Below, in pieces: positions 56,381-64,000 of a stretch of 64,000 bases of DNA. Location: positions 44,284,510 through 44,348,509 of the forward strand of contig OZ020489.1 of the NCBI GenBank assembly GCA_963971405.1, read 5' to 3'. The notes beneath the pieces were generated by a model. That model was not told the origin of the DNA. It was given only the letters and a program-made list of their open reading frames with translations, and did no database searches. Every line of letters begins with the position of its first letter. Position 1 is the first letter of the stretch. This stretch comes from Psococerastis gibbosa (lineage: Eukaryota > Arthropoda > Insecta > Psocodea > Psocidae). A program made the translations under genes and the position numbers.

Positions 56381-59300
56381 CTGAAAATTACAAAATTACA
56401 TCATACATTAAATTCAAATTATCTAGAATATCATAATTTGGGTTCACTGAGACTCACGTGACCATTGAAACTTAGAAACCAGTTATTATTATAAGAACTC
56501 ATTCCTTTACAGCTAAAAACTGATTTAATTTTAAAATGGTATTTAGAAATCACTTCATTATTCTAAGATGGGATTTATACCTAAGTAGTTGAATGGATTT
56601 TTTTTCAATAGTACCCATAAAGTTTTTGACTCAAGACAATTAATTCAGTGTTTGTCTACCCATCCGTTGTTAATAATCATTGCAACGAAGAAGACCTTGT
56701 CATGGACAACCACTAAGCGCCGTAGCAAATTTAATTTACGAACCGAATGTGGGGTGGTCTCAAACCGTATGATAAGTTGTGATTAAGCCGTGCTTATTGG
56801 TAATTGAAGACATTGTCTTGTTATAATTAACCTTTCGCAGAGTAAAAATTTTTTCACAACCACAGTTATTTGTTTCTTTCTTGTTAGTCTCTGCATCGAC
56901 CTACATGGGAAGCAAAGTAATACAATTACGATACCTTCGAAACCTCATTACTATGTGATAATGCCATGCTTCTCTCCATATGCTGCTAACATCCAGAAAA
57001 ACATTTCCGCTTAAAACTTTTACTCTTGTTAAACATTTCACAGGCGTCATCATTGTCTAGAAGTCTGTCAGGGCCAACTAATCGCTCCAGGATAAAGCTG
57101 CAGTCCTACGGTACTGATAAATTACCCAATACTCACAACCAACCATGCCGAAAGCGACACTCATCACAGGATAGAAAAACTTCAAGATGACGCTAAAGAC
57201 AAATTCGTGGGCTATCCCCGAGACGAAAAACACGGCTATATTGGCCAGGAATCGGTTGTCAGTGAATTTTCGGACATCCCTGTAGACATGCACGAATAAC
57301 CAGTCTTGAAAGATGGTGTTCCACGTTCTGAAGTACTCGCCATACGTTTTGACTGTCCACCAATCCTGAAAATCGCATGAGACAAAACTCAAAAGAGTAT
57401 TCTAGAGTTTCAAGAGCATGCCAGGAGCTACAGTCTTTCATTCTTTCCTGAAGCATAATTCCCAAAACATGAATGTTGCAAGCCTCCCACCGTAAGGTGG
57501 GAGTAATTTGGGCTGAGTGTTCTGCTCACGGAACATGCTGGGACCAAGCATCCAGGGTCAACTTGGGTTGTGCACAACGGACCCAGATCGTTGATAGATT
57601 ATTCGCATGCTTTCCTTGTAAAACAGCCTATCGGCAAGCCCCAAGAGTACGGCTTGGGCGTTGAAGTAAAATGAGCCGTAGATAATGAGGATGAAGATGA
57701 GTCCACTAGAGGAGGTCAGAAGGGGCGTGGACATGGACTTATGCTTACCTTGTAAAACAGACGATCGGCAAACCCCGTTAGTTCAGCCTGGATATTGAAG
57801 TAACAATGGAAATAGCCGTAGAAGATGAGGATAAAGACAACGCCACTAGGGACAATGGTGGCAATGAAGGATGCCAGCAGGGGCCAAGCGTCCAGCCATA
57901 TGGATCGGAATTGGTAGAAGCCAGGGTGATGCATCCGGGATATGATGAAGGTTGTCATCACTCCACACCAGAGCAACTCCAGACAGTTCGTCACTATAGC
58001 AATACCGCTTCGTTTGTCTGTTCTGAAATACAGACGTAATGGTTATATGCTTCAATGCTACCTCCTCTGCTCCCTTTAGACTAATGAGTTGTGGGGTAGA
58101 TTTGTGCTGATTGCGCGTCTATTCGTTGTGCGATTTGTTCTACTGTGAGTTTCATTTCAAGCTAGAGTCTGGATGGATCTCCACTCTCCAAGAAGAGATA
58201 TTTCGAGCAGCTGCATCCGCTTTCCAGTGTTCCTTCGTGGAACCACCTTATCACCATGATGACATGTTCATCCTTCGCAATACATACTCTCAACAAGAAT
58301 ACTACACCCGGATCACTTCGCGAGAGTCTGGGCGGACATTATTCACGATCACTACATTCACTTACGTACCTGCCCCAAAGCATTGAAAATTCATTGGAGT
58401 GGTTGTCGTTAAGATTACCGGCACGTGTTAACTTACCGGGGATACTCATCGCGGTAGATGCCTGTAGGACAAGCAATGAAATACAAGAAGTGGCCGAAAC
58501 CGGGCATGCCTCCTCTCTGCTGCACGACTCGGCTAATGCAAACCCTCATGCACGAGCAGCCCTTGGTGGCGAATCGGACAAGCTCCATAGCGACGGAAAT
58601 AGTGCAGATGGGGCCGATATCGTATAGGATGGTCAAGAGACTGGGGACGATAAGGAATGAGATGTCCAGCACGACGATTTCAGTGCCGAAGAACAGGTCG
58701 TACAGCCATCTACTCTGGCGCGAAACTGAAAATTGTAAAAGTTTAGTACCGGTTAATTTGGTTATAAAAGGCGATAATCGTGCAGGCAGGTCAGGAAACT
58801 GGAAACAGTCAGCAATAAAATGTCCAGCAGGACGATTTCAGTGCCGAAGAACAGGTTGCACTGTTATTACTACGGGCTGCGACCCTGCATGCATGATGAC
58901 ACAAAGAATTAAGCTAACAAGGGTGCTGATTATGGAACAGGCTAATCAGGAGGAAGATCGTACTGGCTGAGCCCCTTTCGAAAGGGTTGGTCAAGGCACT
59001 GTTGACGGTCAGTAACAAAATTTCCTGCAGGACTAGGATGATTTCAGAGCCAAAATTTGTTCAAACCACTAGGAGCAAAATATCCAGCCGGGCGAATTGT
59101 GCGATTCAAAACTGAGGATGGAAGACATTGAAAACTAGCTACTGTATTCTTCTGTCCTCTGCCCTAAGAAGGAAGTTACACTATTTACGACATTTTCTTC
59201 GAGTTTTTCACCTTGTCGGACTCACGGCCACTGCGATTTACCTTTGTTGCGCTGACTCGCCCAAATACACAATGAAAAGTAACTGGTCAAAACAAAAACG

Positions 59301-60204
59301 ACCATTACAAGCCAAATCAGTATGGTCATCGGGACATCCTGCCAGTTTCTCCAAATCACATGTTGACCAATATCTATCCTGAAACCAAAGCAGACGCCAT
59401 CATAACAATAAATTAGAAGAAAATGCATAGGCGTTAAAGAGGGATGGTACAGACGGGCTCTTGCCACTCATGGCATACCTATGCCATATCCAATTGGAAT
59501 GGGATAAAATATGGGGTGTATTCGTCGGATGGAAGTTTCTGATACAAACTAACTAATTGGCTTCTTCCTACCCTAGCCGCTAGGCCCAAGCACTTGCTAT
59601 AAAACGCATGAAAAATACTATGAAATGTGCCTTATTAGTTAGCTTTTTCCTATTCGAGCAGCACGGCTCAGGGCACTGAGTGCAAACACTTCGTTTTACA
59701 CGTTGAAATGTCCCTTGTTAATTGGCTTCTTCCTACAGGAGCAATACGGTTCCAGACACTGACTGTAAAACACGTCGTTTTACATGTTGAAATGTCCCTT
59801 ATTTAAGCCCGGTCCCGCCAACGCAACGCTTGGAAAGAATCCGTACGGAATACTGAATGGCACCGCTATGTAGCTCTGGGCACTGAGTGTAAAGCACGTC
59901 GTAGTACAAGTGGAAATGTCCCTTTTTCACGTTGACGTTTTCCACGCGGTTTCCACACAGTGACGGGGCTGTGCTGGTTTCGGGTATTATACTGCTTATC
60001 TTCGTAGTATGACAATAATATACAATACATAAATGAATACAAGCCCCAACTTACGGCGCATTATCTGCAATATCCACAATCACTGAGCTTAGCAGAGAAA
60101 ACAGCGAGAATATAATGCAAATCCGGTAAAAGACAGCTCCATGCTTCGTCTTGAACAATTCGGTCAGCACTGACTCCCTGGCGACAAATTGCTTATTTGC
60201 TATC
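56229..60204 (-). CDS. SOAT1: Sterol/acyl-CoA O-acyltransferase (SOAT/ACAT, MBOAT family), partial (exons 60204-60055, 59378-59242, 58725-58437, 58022-57749, 57365-57137, 56380-56229)
   Basis: SOAT enzymes esterify cholesterol or other sterols with fatty acyl-CoA in the ER membrane. Six exons join in phase to 409 residues, covering all but the cytosolic N-terminus of the roughly 550-residue family. Recognisable blocks in order: KQFVARESVLTELFKTKH, SSVIVDIADNA, VIWRNWQDVPM, AMELVRF, FLYFIACPTGIYRDEYPR, FNIQAELTGFADRLFYK, DWWTVKTYGEYFRTWN, IFQDWLFVHVYRD, SGIAHEFVFS, FFYPVM, FSLGNTGVW and EYFSRINCP. The catalytic His (HEF) and the Asn of RTWN are present. The FYxDWWN motif reads FYKDWWT. Many hydrophobic helices fit a polytopic protein. 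The N-terminal exon(s) are not found up to 64000. Which SOAT paralogue is uncertain; the symbol marks the family. Confidence 0.88.
57137..57365 (-). CDS. SOAT1: SOAT exon e (catalytic)
   Basis: Acceptor GCGATTTTCAG, donor GTGAGT at 57136. It encodes DWWTVKTYGEYFRTWNTIFQ, DWLFVHVYRDVRKFTDNRFL, the catalytic SGIAHEFVFS and FFYPVMSVAFGMVG. Without splicing the frame runs on to a stop ending at 57078. Confidence 0.88.
57490..57715 (-). pseudogene. Decayed tandem copy of SOAT exon d
   Basis: On the minus strand SSGLIFILIIYGSFYFNAQA then LGLADRLFYK can be read, against SGVVFILIFYGYFHCYFNIQ and FADRLFYK in the real exon 100 bp upstream. Two residues (HC) are missing. The donor position reads GAAAGC instead of GTAAGC, so it cannot splice normally. 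A second fragment (GACCCTGGATGCTTGGTCCC, about 57540-57560) resembles the LDAWPLL part of the exon. Confidence 0.7.
57749..58022 (-). CDS. SOAT1: SOAT exon d
   Basis: Acceptor TGTATTTCAG, donor GTAAGC. It encodes TDKRSGIAIVTNCLELLWCG, MHHPGFYQFRSIWLDAWPLL, SGVVFILIFYGYFHCYFNIQ and FADRLFYK. It ends in phase 0 at the start of the FYxDWW motif. A decayed copy lies downstream at 57560-57715. Confidence 0.87.
58437..58725 (-). CDS. SOAT1: SOAT exon c
   Basis: Acceptor AAAATTTTCAG, donor GTAAGT. It encodes SRQSRWLYDLFFGTEIVVLD, hydrophobic helices, MELVRFATKGCSCM and FLYFIACPTGIYRDEYPR. Fragments of its 5' half recur in the preceding intron. Confidence 0.86.
58785..59110 (-). pseudogene. Decayed repeats of the 5' half of SOAT exon c in the preceding intron
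   Basis: On the plus strand ATGTCCAGCAGGACGATTTC then AGTGCCGAAGAACAGGTTGC (58820-58860) nearly repeats 58662-58700 of the exon. Weaker copies are at about 58988-59060 (AGGATGATTTCAGAGCCAA) and 59073-59100 (ATATCCAGCCGGGCGA). Each is preceded by a GTCAG.AA.AAA segment, giving an irregular tandem array that fades with distance from the exon. Confidence 0.65.
59242..59378 (-). CDS. SOAT1: SOAT exon b
   Basis: Acceptor TTTGGTTTCAG, donor GTAAAT. It encodes IDIGQHVIWRNWQDVPMTIL then IWLVMVVFVLTSYFSLCIWA and SQRNK. Phases 1/1 fit both neighbours. Confidence 0.82.
59545..59930. repeat. Tandem repeat in SOAT intron, about 105-bp unit, 3-4 copies
   Basis: AATTGGCTTCTTCCTAC, a CAGGCACTGACTGTAAAACA-like segment, CGTCGTTTTACA and GTTGAAATGTCCCTT repeat in order (ends of units near 59635, 59722, 59802 and 59920). 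Units are diverged. Confidence 0.55.
60055..60204 (-). CDS. SOAT1: SOAT exon a (start of membrane domain)
   Basis: Acceptor ACGTTTTTTAG, donor GTAAGT below 60055. It encodes ANKQFVARESVLTELFKTKH then GAVFYRICIIFSLFSLLSSV and IVDIADNA. It starts with the third base of a split codon, so at least one upstream exon exists. Confidence 0.85.
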
Positions 60205-60465
60205 CTAAAAAACGTTAAAGTTATAATTCCTACCTATTGTATAATCATTTGCTACATTGCAAAAGGCATTGAATACCTATGTTGGGAAGTTTGGCAAAGA
60301 GAAATTTGATAGGAAAATATTTAATTGTAGACGTTTAATTTCATGCATTTATTATAAGCCTGCGTTTCCATGAAATCGGACCAAACGTCTTGTCAAAGTT
60401 AGTCCCTGAACAACAGAGAGAATCAAGCCAAAAGAAAATTTCTGTGAGGTACGCGTGGCCTGACT

Positions 60466-60719
60466 CAAAGGCCGTGCCAAGGTTTTTGTTTAGGGTGGGA
60501 GGGGAGGTCCAAATTTGTTTACGTATTTTATTAATGAAAGTCTATTCTATCCACAATTCAAATGCAAATAAATTTATTCCAATTCTTCAAATAATACAGA
60601 TTTACATAAAATAATAAATTGTATCACTAAAATATAAAATTAAATTTAAACTTTTGTAAAGCCCATTTATTTCGGAGGGGGTCCGGACCCCTTGGACCAC
60701 CCCCCTGGGCACGGCCTTG
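60466..60719. mobile_element. hAT-type MITE (family H), well preserved
   Basis: CAAAGGCCGTGCCAAGG...CCTGGGCACGGCCTTG, with flanking octamers GCCTGACT (60458-60465) and GCCTGATT (60720-60727), 7 of 8 matching. The interior (AATTCAAAT.CAAATAAATT, TTCCAATTCTTCAAA, TTTACATAAAAT) matches 10472-10732. Confidence 0.72.
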
Positions 60720-60741
60720 GCCTGATTCACTCTACTTTAGG

Positions 60742-60998
60742 CAAGACCGTAGCCAGAAAGTTCTTTCAGGAGGGTTCCATCTGACGTTACCATCGCAGAG
60801 GAGAGTTTTGACGTGGTAGCAGACATTTTTAGTATGTCTTTAATGTCTGCTAAAACGTCAATACCACATTTACCATTGACGTATGTGGAAACCCTGGCAA
60901 AATATATTTAAAACTCAATTCTATCTAGTGTACATTGCAAATATTTCGGGAGGGGTCCGGACCCCCTGAACCCCCCCCCCCCTCTGACTACGGCCTTG
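60742..60998. mobile_element. hAT-like MITE with a nested MITE-2 fragment
   Basis: CAAGACCGTAGCCAGAAAG and the inverse CTGACTACGGCCTTG form the ends, with GGTCCGGACCCCC and a C tract inside the right end. Inside, 60808-60895 carries TTTTGACGTGGTAGCAGACA, TTAATGTCTGCTAAAACGTC and ATTGACGTATGTGGAAACC, as in MITE-2 at 15846. Confidence 0.5.
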
Positions 60999-61506
60999 AC
61001 TTAGATAAGTCTGTAACCCATCACGGCAAAATCCTAGCGGTGCCCCTCTGAACACTAAAACCTACATAATATACTTTTTCATGTAATAAAGATTTACTTT
61101 ACTTTACATTACCTGGCCTACGTCAGCAATTACTATTGCTACCAAGCCCTATAGGCTACTTACTTCGGTCCCTTGCTCTTAACTCTCGCATCCCCCCTTT
61201 GGTCAGAAAATATTTTCACAGCAGCGGCATAAATTTCTTTTGCTAAAACAAATAAAGTCGGTTTTGCAATGTAACATCAATTTATTAGAGTACATTTTAT
61301 ACAGTAAGCAGCATGTAAATTGATGCATTAATAAGTCCATACTTTTAGTCAATTTCAGCACACGACAGTTCTTCATAATGTATACATATTATGTCGATTC
61401 GAGACAGGCCAAATTGGTCTACACAATGGTCCCTAACATACCATACTACCTATTTTGTATAATTTATGAGAAAATAAACAACGACCAGTGGACTTACTAT
61501 TCCGTT

Positions 61507-61778
61507 TAGGCGACATTTCCACCGGCGATTTTACTTCATTTGTGATTTGAGATTTTTTGTTTGTTTTGTTTTAAGGAGACTATTATGTAGATACTTAACT
61601 TATCTATTATAAATTAAGTTATAAGATGGTAGCAGGCATCAATAATAAGTCTCTACCATATTATAACTTAATTTATAATAGATAAGTTAAGTATCTACAT
61701 AATAGTCTCCTTAAAACAAAACAAACAAAAAATCTCAAATCACAAATGAAGTAAAATCGCCGGTGGAATTGCCTCCTA
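61507..61778. mobile_element. Long foldback element 1, about 115-bp arms
   Basis: Arms run from TAGGCGACATTTCCACCGGC inward through TTTGTGATTTGAGATTTTTT and TTAAGGAGACTATTATGTAG to TTAAGTTATAA, then inverted. They are near-perfect except the outer 14 bp. The loop is about 25 nt. Non-coding. Confidence 0.75.
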
Positions 61779-61875
61779 AGTATTAACTTATTCTTGGGGT
61801 TAAAAATAGAAACAAAACAATTATGAATAAATTAACACTTTCCATTTTAAAATTGTCTTGTTCACATCCCAGGTT

Positions 61876-62050
61876 CAGTAGCCTGATCGAGGCGATTATA
61901 ATACCGGGGTTAAATAAATACCCTAGGATTATAACTGTAAACAAACAAATTTTGAATAGCACTTTCCATTATAAAATTATCTTTTTTACATTTTTATTAC
62001 CAGGGGATTAAATAAATACCGGTATTATAATCGCCTCGATCAGGCTACTG
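61876..62050. mobile_element. Foldback element 2, exact 30-bp inverted ends
   Basis: CAGTAGCCTGATCGAGGCGA then TTATAATACC is exactly inverted at 62021-62050. Inside, GG.TTAAATAAATACC and AACACTTTCCATTTTAAAAT-like phrases are repeated. Confidence 0.65.
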
Positions 62051-62090
62051 ATAAAAAAATAATCGCCATAGTCGGCCCGCTGAGGCGTGT

Positions 62091-62264
62091 ATTAACTTGT
62101 CAATATTCCGTCATTTGTGATTAAAAAAATGTTGAGATTTTAGTTTTAAGGAGACTATTATGCAGATACTTAACTTATCTACATAATAGTCTCCTTAAAA
62201 CGAAAATCTCAACTTTTTAATAATCACAAATGACGGAATATTGACAAGTGGAATACACGCCTCA
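62091..62264. mobile_element. Foldback element 3, about 80-bp arms
   Basis: TGAGGCGTGTATT, CTTGTCAATATTCCGTCATT, TGTTGAGATTTT and TTAAGGAGACTATTATGCAG, then the inverse. It shares the inner core AAGGAGACTATTATG.AGATA/CTTAACTTATCT with foldback 1 but has different outer ends. Confidence 0.7.
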
Positions 62265-62744
62265 ACTTTGAAAATCTTAATATTTATATGGTATGGTGCA
62301 GTTGAATGCATTGCATATATGCATACTATAGCTCAAGTTTTGTGCCAAATACTGATTTATTCGTAAGCATAGCCACATATGCTAATGGAAAAGGGATATA
62401 TGGGGAATAACTGAAAAAGATATTACCTATATATACAGTATATTGGAAATAAAGTTGATATTTTTGTTGATCATTTAAACCGTTTTTCCTTGTCCGGTAT
62501 AATCCCGGATAAGGGACAATACATTTTTAAAATTCGTATTTAATAATTATTCGTAATATTCCTATAATGATTTGTCTACTTTTAAATGCAGTCTGTACCT
62601 TGTTACTCATAGGGGGTGTTCGAAGAACAAAATTCAATAGATGGCACCTAACCATAACCTAAGTAGAACTGAGACTTAAGACAAATGGTCAAGTCGGGGT
62701 AAAACCCCCGAAATTACGCTACCACTGGTCAATATTTTTGTTTC

Positions 62745-62945
62745 CATGCCGAAATGCATCATATTCCATCAAGTAGCTTGGCAGGAAATCGATGTTCAGA
62801 CAGATAGACAGACCGACTGACAGACAGACCGACCGACAGACATTTCGTAAATACTACTTTCTTCATTCAAATGTTTATATCCGTTGAAATCAAAAATGAA
62901 GACCATCACAAAGCTTTCCTTATACTAACGTATACATAGGAAAGC
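62745..62945 (-). repeat. Family G element, 5' part
   Basis: On the minus strand GCTTTCCTATGTATACGTTA, GTATAAGGAAAGCTTTGTGA, TTTACGAAATGTCTGTCGGT and (TCTG)n repeats match 54603 and 22078. Confidence 0.55.
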
Positions 62946-63203
62946 AAACATAATAGGTTCTATCGAGTCTTAGACAGATTTTAATTTCATATCCAGTACA
63001 GTATCTCCCTTAGCATTCCTTTTAGCCCCAGCCTATGCTTACGGGTTTCACCACCGTCGTTGCCGAGGCAGCACTCTATGATGGCCGAAGGCATTTCAGC
63101 AGGCTATTCTGTACGTTTCAGGTAGTACCCTGTAACGAAAAAAAAACAGCCAAGTGTTACAAACTAGAATTCTACCTTAGTATTCGATAGATGGCAAAAT
63201 AGT

Positions 63204-63365
63204 CAGGGACGGATCCAGCCCTATTTGGGAGCTCTGGGTCAAAATTGAGCAAACATATATAACATCGATTAAATTAGAGCGTAATAAATTAACTTACATC
63301 AGATTTACTAAATGTTTGGGGGGGGGGGGCGGGGACAACTACCCCCTGCCCCCCCCCCTCCTGTG
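63204..63365 (+). repeat. Poly-G miniature element of the GGGACGGATCCAGCCC family
   Basis: CAGGGACGGATCCAGCCC, GAGCGTAATAAATTAACTTA, TTTACTAAATGTTT, a 13-nt G run and a C tract, in the same order as at 3279. Confidence 0.5.
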
Positions 63366-63540
63366 TTCGTCCATGAAGGTAATATTTTCTTTAAATTACG
63401 CATAAAAAATTATGAGTGACTGTCATGTTTACATTTCATGAGGCAACATCTAATAATTAATTATTGAACTCTGACGTATAGTTGCAAGCAATAATTAATT
63501 AGTTATGTTTTTGTATTATTAGATATTTGGCGGTATATTG

Positions 63541-64000
63541 TGTTGGTAAAAAGTAACACGGTTGCCAACTTTGGGGTTTTCTAATGTTAATGTGACGGGC
63601 GTGAAGCCAATACTTTATTTTTTGTATTAATAAATAAATGGAACGTACAATTACGTAAAGGTGTTTTTTATAATAAAGATAGGATCCCATAAAAGGTTAT
63701 GGGCCCAGTGCGACGAATGTGACACTTGTGAAAAGCGTCTAAAATTAAAGAGAAAAGTGGTGAGTAAATCAAAATGGCCGACTCCGGCTTTTCAGTCAAA
63801 TTAACAGGGAATAATTATGAGAAATGGAAATTCGTACTAAAATGTTTCTTGCAAGGAAAAGGCTTAGAAAGTGTAGCAAATGGAAAACTAAGTAAAAGCG
63901 ATCAGGAATATTCTAAGAACGACGGAAAGGCCAAATACTTAATTGCCTCTTCGGTTGATGAAAAGTTGCTAACGATTATTGAAGGTTGCAAAACAAGCAA
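63541..64000 (+). mobile_element. Ty1/copia-like LTR retroelement, left part, runs off the right edge
   Basis: GGTTATGGGCCCAG at about 63695-63708 is complementary to the anticodon stem-loop of initiator tRNA-Met, the primer-binding site known for arthropod copia elements. The short LTR probably lies just before it (about 63541-63690, starting TGTTGG; limits tentative). A gag-like frame starts at 63774 with SVKLTGNNYEKWKF, the usual beginning of copia Gag, and is open to the window edge. The visible part looks whole. Age cannot be judged because the second LTR is outside. Confidence 0.65.

Noticed and set aside
57846-58627. Plus-strand frames of 77-123 codons within the acyltransferase locus
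   Set aside because: They are antisense shadows of exons c and d, whose minus-strand reading has clear SOAT homology and matched splice phases.

Overview
This is invertebrate animal DNA, most likely from an arthropod (crustacean or hexapod). Its genes are split by long introns with GT-AG junctions, the products are animal proteins, and the filler is dense with tRNA-derived SINEs, LINE ends, hAT- and Harbinger-like miniature elements, foldback repeats and poly-G tracts. The taxon is inference; no rRNA or organelle marker is present.

Three host genes can be read. (1) 28198-34536, plus strand: a cytochrome b561 ferric/ascorbate reductase. Three shared exons are followed by two alternative last exons that both fit the reading frame. 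(2) 39672-48796, plus strand: a bHLH transcription factor resembling vertebrate USF3. Three short exons carry the bHLH and the following helix, and a 6.5 kb last exon encodes a Ser/Thr/Pro/Asn-rich tail. (3) 60204-56229, minus strand: a sterol/acyl-CoA O-acyltransferase (SOAT/ACAT, MBOAT family) in six recognised exons whose splice phases all fit. Its N-terminal exon(s) are not seen.

Region by region: the left edge (1-289, minus) is the start of an intact LINE ORF1 running out of the window. 600-27900 is gene-poor and made of SINEs, LINE 3' ends, hAT miniature elements, foldbacks and minisatellites. 28198-36200 is the b561 gene, with a hAT transposase relic in intron 1, LINE relics in and after the gene, and a hAT miniature element in intron 3. 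36200-39600 has no recognised gene. 39600-49540 is the USF3-like gene. 49541-54450 holds two Harbinger-like miniature elements, a perfect 117-bp-arm hairpin and a LINE end. 54455-56185 is a hAT-like element ending 43 bp after the acyltransferase stop codon. 60466-62945 is a nest of hAT and foldback elements. The right edge (about 63541 onward) enters a Ty1/copia-like LTR retroelement.

The genes do not form one pathway. The most distinctive observations are the paired last exons of the b561 gene; decaying tandem copies of single exons beside their functional originals in both the b561 and acyltransferase genes; a five-copy Harbinger-like family whose inverted-repeat arm is part of a small shared open frame; and two insertion histories readable inside the window.
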